Assembly: GCA_023512835.1 (NCBI GenBank)
Contig: CM042088.1
Span: forward strand, 11,772,078-11,836,077
Direction: 5' to 3'
DNA: 64,000 nucleotides
From: Taxillus chinensis
Lineage: Eukaryota > Streptophyta > Magnoliopsida > Santalales > Loranthaceae
The notes below the pieces were generated by a model that saw nothing but the letters and a program-made list of their open reading frames with translations, was not told the origin of the DNA and ran no database searches. The translations under genes were made by a program, and so were the position numbers. Of the stretch, positions 33,581 through 44,090 are shown piece after piece; the stretch's first letter is position 1, and every line of letters starts with the position of its first letter.

Positions 33581-34909
33581 AATCTAGTGTTGATTTGGAA
33601 GAAGCTTCCCTTACTGCTGCCTTGTATCAAAAGCATGATGTTGTGCTGCTGGAGTTGAAACAAAGAAATTTTACAGGCTGGACCGATTTTCGTTTTCCTT
33701 TTCGCCTATATTTGAGTTTAGAATATAGAATGCGAGGTGAAGAATTTTTTTTGAACCTATTTATTCAACAATTCCAGCTTATTTCAAGGACTCTGGTCAC
33801 CATTTTTGTGACCTCGATAAAGCTACAGTTTTGACTTGAGCTAGAAGCGTTCTTTGGATTGGGGTTTTTATTCTATTGCTTGCATGTCTTGTATGTCATC
33901 ACTAACTTCGATAAATTCTATTGAGGTAATGAATTTTAACTTAATGGTTCTTGTAATAGGTTTTTTTTTTGGGTTTATTCCTCGATTACACCTGGCGTTG
34001 TGGGAAACTATTATGTTTTATGGGAAAACGGGAAAGAGCTGGAAGAATCAAAGCATAAAATGGATTTTGTCTCGAAAGGTCTTTGCAATAGTGATTCATT
34101 TGGAAGGCGATGTTTGTTAAATTCGAGATTAAATTTAAAAAGAAAAAGTTAGAAATTTAGGCCCTGACCCATTTGCCTTGGATGTCTCACTTGTTGACTC
34201 GCAAATTGGGGGCAATGTGAGTGATTCATAGCAAGAGCGATTGACTTTCAAATAATATTTTTGAAAGGTTACTTATACTTATATAAAAATAATAAAATTT
34301 ATTTGATAAAAGTATTTGTACAAGAATTTTATATATTTTTTTATTAAAAAGCAAAAATTGTTTAACTGTTATTTTTAAAAATTATTTTACGAAAAAGTAG
34401 TTTTAAAAATTTTAAAATATATTAACTTAATTGTCATATACTATGCAAAATTTATCCCTCCATCATCTCTCGGTCTTCTCTTTGCCTCGAAGATGTTATT
34501 GTAAGCATTAGAGTAGGTGATAACGTTTTGCAGATGTTTTGGGTGGAGAGGTCAGTGAGGAGTATGCGATAGGGTCCTTGGAACATGTTGGTGATGTCGT
34601 GATCGGCAACATATCCAATGAGGAAGACATTGATCGCCTTGAGGGATGCGTTTGCAACGATGAATGGGCAACAATGACTAAAGCATCAGATGTAGTGGTC
34701 TAGGTCCCAAAAACTACATGTACGATGTTAGTAGCGATAACTGCAAGGCCTTTGATGACTCTACAACAAACTTTTATAGGATTTTTGCGAGGTATAACTT
34801 TTAGAGGTTTTTTAAAAACTTCTACAATAATTTTATTTTTAATTTACCAAATGTCTATGACCTACTTTTAAAATCTATAATACTTTTATAATCATAGTTT
34901 ATTAGATAT
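33581..34909. other. Tudor-SN 3' region and intergenic DNA
   Basis: The first 200-400 bases are probably the 3' untranslated region; no clear poly(A) signal could be assigned. The rest is AT-rich. A 70-codon open stretch on the minus strand between about 34470 and 34690 has no family I recognise and no start or splice support. Confidence 0.5.
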
Positions 34910-35167
34910 TCACCTGTTTGTTTTTACAACAGTTTGTTTTCTAGCAGAGCTAAAAGTAAAGAGAAAAGAGATATACGTAACTTGACTCATCCTATTAGGC
35001 AAAAAGTCTGCCAAGAATTTTAATAATGCAGGGGAGAGAACAGGGCATACATCACGCAAGACTCTTAGCCTGCCAGTTTTTGGACCCTCGCAATAGCCAT
35101 GGTTGTCAAGATTAACCTCATAGGGTTCTTCGTCCACAGGATGCATGGCTTCCATGCACGTTAACAA
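34910..35167 (-). CDS. Unrecognised short reading frame, possible gene remnant
   Basis: An 85-codon frame with ordinary amino-acid composition (for example EPYEVNLDNHGYC and LRDVCPVLSPALLKFLADFLP) stands in AT-rich intergenic DNA. I recognise no domain, and there are no neighbouring exons I can connect. It may be an exon remnant or a chance frame. Confidence 0.2.
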   Translation of the reverse strand: MLTCMEAMHPVDEEPYEVNLDNHGYCEGPKTGRLRVLRDVCPVLSPALLKFLADFLPNRMSQVTYISFLFTFSSARKQTVVKTNR

Positions 35168-35273
35168 ACTAGGCCAATATGGGCCCTAGCAAATGTCTTT
35201 TTTCAAAGTGGAACTCATTATGAAGAAACAAGAGCTTTATTATACAAAAATTGTTACACGTTAAATACCATGA

Positions 35274-35298
35274 ATATATATATATATATATATATAAA
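35274..35298. repeat. TA microsatellite
   Basis: About ten TA units. The next 230 bases are AT-rich, with a local duplication of TAATGATTTGGGTTCGAGG (about 35350 and 35477). Confidence 0.85.
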
Positions 35299-35349
35299 TA
35301 GGTTGATTCTTTTTTGTAATCCCTTAACTATTACGATAATAATTAATAT

Positions 35350-37721
35350 GTAATGATTTGGGTTCGAGGTTCTGCGAGATAGAATAATTTTTCGGTAATT
35401 AATAATTTACATATAATTAATAATTTACATATAATTTACATATTAATAATTAATATGTAATGATTTCGGTAATTAATGATTTGGGTTCGAGGTTCTGCGA
35501 GATATAATTACATATAATAATTATATGTAATAATTAATAATTTTTCGGTATTTTTGGGCAAAAAGTATAAAAGGGGAAGGGAAGAACCCTAATCCCCAAA
35601 TTAAAACTTGTTCTTACCTTTCTAGAGAGAGAAAGATAGGAGGAGGAGAGAGAAAGCAAGGGGAAAGTACAATTGGGCGATCCGGAGCTCAAATCAACCG
35701 TAATTGAGGTAGCGATTCATGTTCTAGAACTTGTTTTACTTGTTTCTTAGCTTGTGGTAGTGATTAAACTCATGAAATGTGGTAAATTAATGTATATGGG
35801 TGGAATATGTAGAGTTTGAGGACTTTATAAGTCCCGCATCGGCTGGGGAGGAGAACAAAGCGTGCCTCTTAAGAGGGCATGGAGACCTCTCCCGGCAAGA
35901 GGCCTTTTGGGGTGCCTGTGTGGCACTGCCAAAAACAAAACCAGGGATTTGGCTTGGGCCATGAACCGGACAATATCGTGCTATGGGAGATTTGGGCTGT
36001 TACAGATGGTATCAGAGCTGGGGACCTAGTCGGTGTGCCATAGTCCCATAGGGACGTGAGCCTCCTAAGAGGGGTGGATTGTGGAGTCTAAGGACTTTGC
36101 AAGTCTCACATCGGCTGGGGAAGAGAACAAAGCATGCCTCTTAAGAGGGCTTGGAAACCTCTCCTGGCATGAGGCCTTTTAGGTTGTCCGTGTGACATTG
36201 CCAAAAACAAAACCAAGGATTGGGCTTGGGCCCTGAACTAGATAATATCGTGCTACGGGGGACTTGGGTTGTTACAGAATAACTCATATGCATGTAAGAT
36301 GTTGATTTTGGTAATTTTAATGTGTTTTGAGCTATGGTAAAGTACCTAGAACTTATCAAGAGGTGTTTGGAGACCACTATGGGTTATTTTGGGGTATGAG
36401 ATGCAGGAAAATGTGAGTTGCAGTGACCAGAAATGGTCTCTGTCGGGGACCGGTCACGACTGATGGGGTGTTTTGGTATGCTTTGACATGATCGATCGCA
36501 ATCGGGGTTTGGTCGATCGCGACCAACAGAGAGTGGAATGTATTTGGTTAAATTGGTCGCGGCCGATTTGGGTCGGTCGTGACTTATAGAGAGTAGAAAA
36601 TGCAGACTAGGTTTTCAGGAGATTAGTCATGACCGGGTTGGTGTTTGCCCGATCGAAGGGGTCTCGGCCGGTGAATGGTTTGCCACAGCTAACATGTATT
36701 TTGGTTTGTGTTGCGGTGTTGAGCCGCTACGGCCAGCCTTGTGTGCTGAGCATGGTTTCTCCATTTTGAGTACTGTATGGTCTGGGTTGGGTCCCAAGGG
36801 GTCCTAGATGCGCTTGAGTGGCCTTAAGTATGTGTTTCGGGGCTGAGAGACTATGAGATTATGTTTAGGTTTATTTTATGACAGAAGAGTAGTCAATTTT
36901 TTATGATATGCATGTGATGACGTGATTTATTGTGATATGCATGTGATACCATGATTTATTGTGATACGCATGTGATGCCATGATTTGTTTTGATATATGT
37001 ATGTGATGCCATGACTAAATTTAATTATTTCATAAGATGCTGTGGATGCATGAGATGCCTTGTGAATGAAGCCTGTGAGGCTAAGGTTAAGATAACAGAA
37101 CCTGAGAGGTACAAGCTTGTGAGGCTAAGGCTAAAGAAATTAGCATGAGAGGCAAGATAATGGCGCCTAGGAGGCATGGTAAGTGAATGGAACTTGAGAG
37201 GCATGACTTTTGTTAGGGCCTGAAGGCTAAGGTAAATGATGATAAATGGTGATAACTGAGGATGTGATTTTGGATTAGATATGACATTACACGAGCACAT
37301 GCCTACATTATACATATTGATAGAGTATGCGTTGGGATTAGTCAGGGAGACATGATCCTTACTGAGCTGTGGTTGCTCAACCGGCCTATTGTGTTTATTG
37401 TTATTTGTTCCAGGTGCCTACAGGAGCTAAGAGGTTCACTCAAGATGGAGATATTGCTTGTCCTTGTTTGTATTTGTTTGTATGGTTTGACATGCAATAA
37501 CTTGATGTAATCCCGTGGGAAAAGAACTATGTATGTATTGGTTGAAATGAAATGAGATTTCGGTGTGTTGTATGAATGTTATAGATGATGTGAAGTGAAT
37601 TTGGGACAACATCCATGCTAAGGTCCTTTTTCCATTGTTTTCACCAACCCCTTGTCCCTTTGGGTGCGATTATGGGGATTCACTAATTGGTTTCTGTGGG
37701 TCGAAAATCCAGGGCATAACA
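35350..37721 (+). repeat. Long 5' LTR of a Ty3-type element, carrying a TRIM
   Basis: The 3' end, ATCCAGGGCATAACA, is followed after two bases by a primer binding site. Near 37350 it has CATGATCCTTACTGAGCTG, the same landmark as in the 2451-4176 LTR, and near 37070-37230 GTGAGGCTAAGG repeats. A TATA-like TATAAAAGGGG is at about 35569. Around 36480-36600 CGATCGCGACC-type phrases recur. The start is a guess, chosen at TGTAATGATTTGGG. The internal region is recognisable for only 50-60 bp beyond the binding site. Confidence 0.6.
35808..36276 (+). mobile_element. Complete TRIM (terminal-repeat retrotransposon in miniature), 469 bp
   Basis: Two direct repeats of 197 bp (35808-36004 and 36080-36276), both running TGT(A/G)GAGT...GTTACA, enclose 75 bp. 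That internal segment begins with the tRNA-Met primer binding site TGGTATCAGAGC (36007-36018) and ends in a purine-rich GAGGGGTGGAT. GAATA is duplicated at 35803-35807 and 36277-36281. These are all the hallmarks of a TRIM: LTRs, priming site, purine tract, no coding. The repeats differ at many sites, so it is not new. Confidence 0.92.
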
Positions 37722-37723
37722 GT

Positions 37724-37735
37724 TGGTATCAGAGC
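37724..37735 (+). other. Primer binding site after the 35350-37721 LTR
   Basis: TGGTATCAGAGC, initiator tRNA-Met type, two bases after the LTR end. Confidence 0.85.
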
Positions 37736-37787
37736 ATAGTCTAGTTGGCCTAGGGTAATGGGGTGATTGATTACTCTTGCATCCTTT

Positions 37788-37945
37788 AGGGCATCTCGAA
37801 TAGGTTAGGTATTTCATTAGCTATAGGTAAATATAGATGTAATATTGCTCCAATAGGTGAGCTATATGATCAACTATAGCAATAAGTTTAGGTAAATTTA
37901 CCTAAAATTATAGCTTATAGCTGAGATGCCACATCACTCAATTAT
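37788..37945. mobile_element. Possible small inverted-repeat element
   Basis: GGGCATCTC near 37791 and GAGATGCC near 37922 form short inverted ends around AT-rich DNA with internal AGCTATA/TATAGCT words. No convincing target duplication is visible, so this is a weak MITE candidate. Confidence 0.3.
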
Positions 37946-37989
37946 TTGAAGAACCTGAAATACCCTCATCCGCTGTAACGCGCTTGCAG

Positions 37990-38042
37990 TCGTCCCATAT
38001 TAGTGCCACCACCCCCTTCCCCTGTCATGCCGCCGCCCATCC
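37990..38042. repeat. Left remnant of a C-rich minisatellite
   Basis: The text TAGTGCCACCACCCCCTTCC, then CATGCCGCCGCCCATCC, resembles the units at 41633-41936 on the other side of the solo LTR. It ends with CATCC, the left target duplication. Confidence 0.6.
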
Positions 38043-38331
38043 TTTAAGACCCGCAAAATTTTTAGCTATTTAAGTTCTTCCTTAAAGAGTAATAATAATA
38101 AAATAATAATAATGTTATTGTTAACAATAGTTAGAAAGGATATTTTGGATATTATCACGATAAAAATAAGCATCCAATATGGTCATTCAAATAGCATGTG
38201 ACTAATAAGTAGTCGTTAGAATAGTAACTAGCCATTATGAATAGTATCCGTTTGGACTTCCATAAATAGGTATGAGCATGAGATTTTATTTATAAGAGAG
38301 TATAGAAGTAAGAAGAAGAATAATAAGAGTT

Positions 38332-38616
38332 ATGGCATTAAGTTCTCAAGTACTGCCATCCGAGAATAGTGTACGAGATGAAGATCGGCGAGCAATACGA
38401 CTTGAAGTTACAAAGCTATGCTTTGCTATAGATGAGCTAAATGCTCGTGTCCAATGGCTGCAATATAATGCGACGAGACACAGGGAGAAGTTTGAGGTTA
38501 TTCGTGCGACAACCACGACAATGTTAGCCGAAGGGTTGTGCAGCTCTACTGCCGAAGCACAACACGTCCTACACACATACGCTAATATAATTCAAGAAAT
38601 TTTACGAAGGCCATAG
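38332..38616 (+). CDS. Hypothetical 94-residue frame inside the solo LTR
   Basis: An uninterrupted frame runs from ATG 38332 to TAG, predicted mostly helical and charged, with no retroelement motif I can name. It lies about 290 bp inside the LTR start. Protein coding inside a solo LTR would be unusual; it could be a captured host fragment or chance. Function unknown. Confidence 0.3.
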   Translation: MALSSQVLPSENSVRDEDRRAIRLEVTKLCFAIDELNARVQWLQYNATRHREKFEVIRATTTTMLAEGLCSSTAEAQHVLHTYANIIQEILRRP

Positions 38617-40331
38617 AATATGATATTAATGTTTATGTTTAGGATTATAATATTTTAAGCTATAATGTTATCTTACTTTATTGTTTATTGATTATGCAAT
38701 TATATTATTTTATCCGCGTAAATATTAAATATGTTATAAAAAAAATAAAATAATTTCTTATATGTCATAAAACGTTTAGATGCTATATATTATGTCATTT
38801 AGTTTCTTAAACCAAATTACTATGGGTAAGTAAGTATTACAAGCCGTAACTTTACCAAAAGTATAAAACATAGGTAAGGCCCAAAAATTTGAATGAGGCA
38901 GATTCTGGAGGTCCCATTCAAAAATTCATAACTTGAGTTATACAGATCCAATTGACATGAAACCAAAGCCCATGTGTTCATTTATAACTTAGCTAAAACG
39001 TGTAGAAATTTCAGAATTTAATATGAAGCCAATCAATTCCAGAAATTTAAAATACTACACATAGGTTCAGTATGAACGGGTAAACATTTTAGTATGACTT
39101 AAAATTCAATAACTTTTGTTATACATATTTAAAAATTATAAAATAGATACCCATTTGTAGATATTTAAGTCAGTAATGCAATACAATTGGCCGTTTGTCA
39201 AAAACTATAAAATTAAAAATGTTATAATTGAATTAGTAGGGAGTACACCAATGTGGACTTTTGCTGCCAAAGGAACCTTCTAGGTTTAAAAGTCTTAAAA
39301 CATTTTTTTAATGGTAGGAGGAGATAACCACGTTTTTAATAAGAGATAATATGAAGAAAATAAAGTATTATATATATTTTAAATAATTTAATTTAATGCC
39401 AAAGTCAAATTTGTACACTATTTTTCATACTATTACACCTACCATCCTTGCCTATATAAGGAGTGTCTTGCCTCTCCTCTTAATGCACAAATCCCTCAAG
39501 CCATACCACGAAATTTCCCTCTCAAAACACTCCCTTAAGCCCTCTTAACACCCCAAATACTCTACTCAAATCCTCTTTTGCTTTTGGTACTGACCAAGCG
39601 TCGAAGTTCTACGAAAGATAATCCTTAAGATTTTAAAATTTTAAAGTTACTTCCTTATTTATTATGTAGATCTATATGGTTAGTTTTACCACCTCATATA
39701 TACTATATTCATGGTTGGTTTTACCACCTTACATATGTTATTTATATGATTGGTTGTAACACCTCGTATATACATACATGGTCGGCCTTGCCACCTCATA
39801 TATATTTATATATACATGTGTAATGATTTTAAATTATAGTATTTTATCATAGCATATATTGTCATTCTATAATTCAAGTGAAAAGATGAGAATATTAACT
39901 TATGTTTTTATTTTTATTTTTACGGTTCTAGATAGCGGAGGATCGTAAGAAACGACTTCCAAAATGAATTCCCCCGACAATCGCCCTTCTTCTTCTGCAA
40001 CCCCAATTGTTAATGCTTCAACCTCACAAACTATCCCCATCCTTATCTCCTCCTGATCTTCCCTTTAGACCTGTGTCTAATATCCCCTCATGGTTAAGGT
40101 GGAAGACACGTAGGAAAAATAAGCTTATCGCACATCTTTTCCGTTCACCCAATACAAGAAGTAAATCTTATTCAAAAACTCTCAAAGCATATAACCTAGT
40201 TAGTGCACAACTCAAGGCTTACGATGCATGGGATCGAAATAGGAGATGGAACAAAGAATAGAAGTGGGAACCCAAATTAATATTCAACCCCACAAGCACG
40301 GTATGCCTATTAAAAGATATAAGTTAAAGTA

Positions 40332-40333
<2 letters not shown>

Positions 40334-40398
<65 letters not shown>
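40334..40398. repeat. TA microsatellite
   Basis: Roughly 30 TA units with one interruption, inside the solo LTR. Confidence 0.95.
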
Positions 40399-40497
40399 AA
40401 GGAGATATGTGTGATATTGAACTTTTCAAGCATTAATGCTAATTTAGTGTTTTGATATTTTTTTTTAAGATTTAGAACGCGGAGAACGACAAGCGAT

Positions 40498-40735
40498 CGT
40501 AAGGGTTTTTCTTATCCCCTTTTTCTTTTTCATTATAATCTATATTTCATTATATTTCGTAAGGGTTTTTTCTCATCCCCCTTTGTCTTTTTCATTATAG
40601 TCTATATTTCATTATTATTGTAAGGGTTTCTTATCCTCTTTTTCTTTTTCATTATAATCTATATTTCGTAAGGGTTTTCTTATCCCCTTTTTCTTTTTCA
40701 TTATAGTCTATATTTCGTAAGGGTTTTTCTTTTCC
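40498..40735 (+). repeat. Minisatellite, about five units of 45-60 bp
   Basis: Units begin CGTAAGGGTTTTTCTTATCC and continue with a CTTTTTCATTATA(A/G)TCTATATTTC segment. The last unit is partial. It lies within the solo LTR. Confidence 0.85.
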
Positions 40736-41628
40736 TTTTCTCACTTTTCTCTTCCTCTTTATCTTGTTTTATTTGAAATTATTATTGTAAGAGTTTTATG
40801 TTTCTTATTTTTTTTAATTCCATTTTATTGTTGAGAAGATTAGATTAGTCTCTTTTTAATCTCTCTTGGTAATCTATGCTATTGATTGGGGTAGATAACC
40901 ATTTTGATATTCGTGGTTATCCTTGTTAACCTTGAATGTTTTATTGGAATTCTATAATATGCCTCATCTTATGTATGTTAAAGTTATTATAACCTCTTAT
41001 GTTTGGACAAAGTAAGTTTATAATGGGTGGTTCCAGAAAGACCTCCAATGCATTGGGTAAATAACATCACTGGAGAGTGTCAATCCAGCTGATAATATGT
41101 TACGTTATGTTATGATACGGTATCTTGGTGGTTAACCTAGGTCATGATGTTATGATACGATTTCTAAACATAATCTTCCATGTTATGATTTTCTTGTGAA
41201 ATGTTGATCATGTATGATGTGTAAATATTATATTTCCTATGTTCGATATCTTTATGATTTTTCCTTACCCACTTATGTTTACCCTTACTTGGCTATTTGA
41301 GCTCACCCTTTTTTTTATGATTTCTTTTCCAACCCCAGGAAATTAAGGGATGGAGAAACTAGGATAAGGAGTCGAGAAGTGCTTGGAAATAAAGTTGTGT
41401 GAAATTTTAAAGATTTATTAAGTTGTTTGCTCGTGTGATTTGTTATGTAATAATGGGTTGGACACTTAGTCTCTAAACCACTAAACCTTAAAGATCTTGG
41501 ATTGAAATTTGTAATAATGAATGGTTTGTTTGATTAATTAAGTAATAGTTTGAAATTGATATAAAATTTGTATATTTAATTTCCGCTAACGGACCCAGTT
41601 TGGAGGTCCTGAATTTGGGGGCGTTACA

Positions 41629-41936
41629 CATCCCCTGCCTTTCCCTCCCCTCCACGTTGCGTTGCTGTCCATCCCCCTCCCTTCACATCTCAATGCTGCC
41701 ACCCCTGTTCTCCGTCGTTGCCCATTCCCCCTCCCCGTTGCATCTCAGCGCCACCACCCCACTGCCCCCGTCACGCCGATGCCTATCCCCTCTCCTCCCC
41801 TCCACGTTACGTCACTGCCCATCCCCCCTCCCTTTTGCATCTCAGCGCTACCACCCCTTGCCCCCGTCACGCCGCCGTCCATCCCCTCCCCTCCACGTTC
41901 TGTCGCTGCCCATCCCCCTCCCTTTCGCATCTTAAC
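41629..41936. repeat. C-rich minisatellite, about three units near 105 bp
   Basis: Imperfect units contain CCATCCCCCTCCC, GCATCTCAGCGC and CACCCC...GTCACGCCG phrases. Open frames across it are by-products of the repeat (Pro/Ser/His-rich) and not credible genes. Confidence 0.85.
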
Positions 41937-42031
41937 TGTCATGCCCCCAAATTCCAGGGAACCCGGAACCAGGAACATGACTTCCCCTTCCCCGCACCCG
42001 AAAGGTCAAGGGGTTGGTGACTAGCACCAAT
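41937..42031 (-). repeat. LTR end fragment interrupted by the CACTA element
   Basis: TGTCATGCCCCCAAATTCCAGG resembles the TGTCACGCCCCGGATTTCC end of the long LTRs seen in minus orientation. The fragment stops at the CACTA insertion; its continuation should be the DNA from 51902. Assignment rests on about 60 bases. Confidence 0.45.
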
Positions 42032-42047
42032 CACTACAAGAAATCAG
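42032..42047. repeat. CACTA left terminal inverted repeat
   Basis: CACTACAAGAAATCAG, preceded by AAT. Confidence 0.95.
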
Positions 42048-43599
42048 CCCTACCGTAACATCAAAGGGTAACATTATTGAAAAAGTGTTACAATATATTG
42101 GTATTAAAAACGCGCACGGCATCTTAATTGGGTTTGGATTGCGCGCGGTCCATTTTGGGTGAGCGGGATATTTTTAGTGTTACCGGCACGCCCAAAATTA
42201 ATCCCTCCCTTATTTTCGACCCTAGCCCATACCTAAAAAAACAAAAAAATCTCCTTCATTCATTCCTCAAACGTGACACAGTCTCTCTCTCTCTCTCTCT
42301 CTCACGACGAACCCTACACACTCGCTCAATCCTTCATCGACGAACCCTAGCTATAAGGAATCTCCCAATTGCACCAACCCAACCCAAGGCTCTGTGATCC
42401 GAAGTCCTCCGCACGCGGGATCTCCTTCGCATCACCTTTCTCTCACCTCAACGACGTGAATCGAGTTCTTTCACCTTGGGGGGTTTGGAAGGGAGTTTCT
42501 GAACGAAAAAGAGATTGAAGATCCATCCGTCCATTTTTGACTTCCAATTAGTTCACATCTACATCCTGTAAAAATTTCTACTCGATCTTATCTTTTAATT
42601 TCTACTTGATCTTATTTTGGAATTGTTTTGTACTTTGATTTCGTCTACGTGAAATTCTGGCTTTGGTTATGCGTGTACCTTGGTTTCTCTGTGTATTTCG
42701 TGCTAGGGCTTCGTTTTGGCTTGGTTTCTTTGTTAGACTCTCTGGCATGTCATATATGGGTTTTTCGTTTAGCTACTTATGTTTATTTGTTTTGTCTTAT
42801 TTTGTTCTCTTCATTTTTTGGGTTATTTTATGCTATATGATGTTTGTAAAGAAGTTTAAATAGGTATTAGTTTATATTGGTTTTGCTGTGAATTATAAAG
42901 ACCCGTGCAAGTGGATGAACTTCATCACAGAATCCGATCACAGCTTCTATGTATGGAAATCCAACGCTAGAAAAGATGAGGAAGATCAAAATACAATGCT
43001 AGCAAGGATAATTGGTAGCATCTCCTTTAAAAAAAGTTACTAAGAAGTTGTCAAAAAATAAGTATATATAAATATTTGTTAAGAATATTGGTAGCACACA
43101 TAAAGTATTATTAATTAAAAAAACCCCAATGGAAATTAATGACCCTGAAATTAAATATTAAAAGTTAAGTTTGTAGAAGTCGCAAAAGTCTAAAATACTG
43201 TGACAAGCATATAAATAATGGAGCTGCCATTCTTGTGACCCAAGTCTGAGTTGAATATGGCTTATGATTGACTCCGACAAGGTATATGCTTGAAGTATAT
43301 ACACAAAATTCTTAAATCCCAAGCCACATAAACATATATCATAAACTGAACTTGTCCTTCAAACTTGCACCTAAACTGGAGCAAATCAAAATCCAAGTTT
43401 TTTTTAAAGAGATAAGGGTCTGTTAATGTATCCACTGATAAAAATAAAATTCAAAGCTATATTTATGAACAAAACATTAGCTGCATATTTATTCATTTAC
43501 AAAAAAGCTATCTTTTCCTCTCGCAATGACTTCATTCTCCAATTAAATTACCAAAAAGCTGATTCAGTTTACCTTCGATCATCAAAGAGATTGAGAAAC

Positions 43600-43870
43600 A
43601 TCTATCCACAAATAAAAAACACTAGACTGGACTGCAAGACAGTGAAGAATACTAGACTGCACTGAACATTTCAGCAGGGTAAAATTGACTGCACTGAACA
43701 CTAAAATTGACTGCACTAAACATTGGACTACATTGAACACTGAACACTAAAATTGACTGCACTGAACACTGAACACTGGACTACACTGAACACTGAACAC
43801 TGGACTGCATTGAACATTGATTGGAAGATAGTGAAGTACACTGGACTCCAGGGTAAAATTGAACATTTTT
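43600..43870. repeat. Minisatellite inside the CACTA element
   Basis: Higher-order arrangement of CACTGAACACTGAACACT, GGACTGCACTGAACA and TAAAATTGACTGCA words, with at least ten CACTGAACA-type occurrences. It stands about 230 bp upstream of the transposase start codon. Confidence 0.8.
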
Positions 43871-44090
43871 ATATATTATGGACTGCTCCGAACATTTCTG
43901 CAGTGTAAAATGAAGGCACTGGACTGCACTAAATATTATTTTATTGTGTTCTTCAGTTTTATATATGTATTGCAGGGTAAAGTTAAACCCACCATGTCTT
44001 GTCCATTTTGTTGCAAGTAGTGTTTGCTAACCATCGAATAATTTGTGATTTTTTTATGATATTAAAAGGTGTTGGGTAGATCTGATTTCT

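Larger units (their letters stand above)
38043..41628 (+). repeat. Solo LTR, about 3.6 kb
   Basis: CATCC is duplicated at 38038-38042 and 41629-41633. The element begins TTTAAGACCCGC, a changed TGTAAGACCC-type start, and ends GGGGGCGTTACA. It contains a TATA box with leader (CCTATATAAGG near 39452) and a GAGCTCACCC landmark near 41300 as in other long LTRs. No priming site, polypurine tract or pol is present, so it is probably a solo LTR left by recombination. It carries a TA microsatellite and a 55-60 bp minisatellite. Confidence 0.7.

Noticed and set aside
34470..34690. A 70-codon minus-strand open stretch (contains FLIGYVADHDITNMF)
   Set aside because: No start codon, splice sites or family that I recognise; left as unassigned intergenic DNA.
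40007..40261. An 84-codon basic frame inside the solo LTR
   Set aside because: Basic composition with no motif, next to microsatellite DNA; weaker than the frame at 38332 and not supported.
41600..42024. Overlapping open frames rich in Pro, Ser and His
   Set aside because: They follow from the C-rich minisatellite; three frames are open at once and none has a domain.
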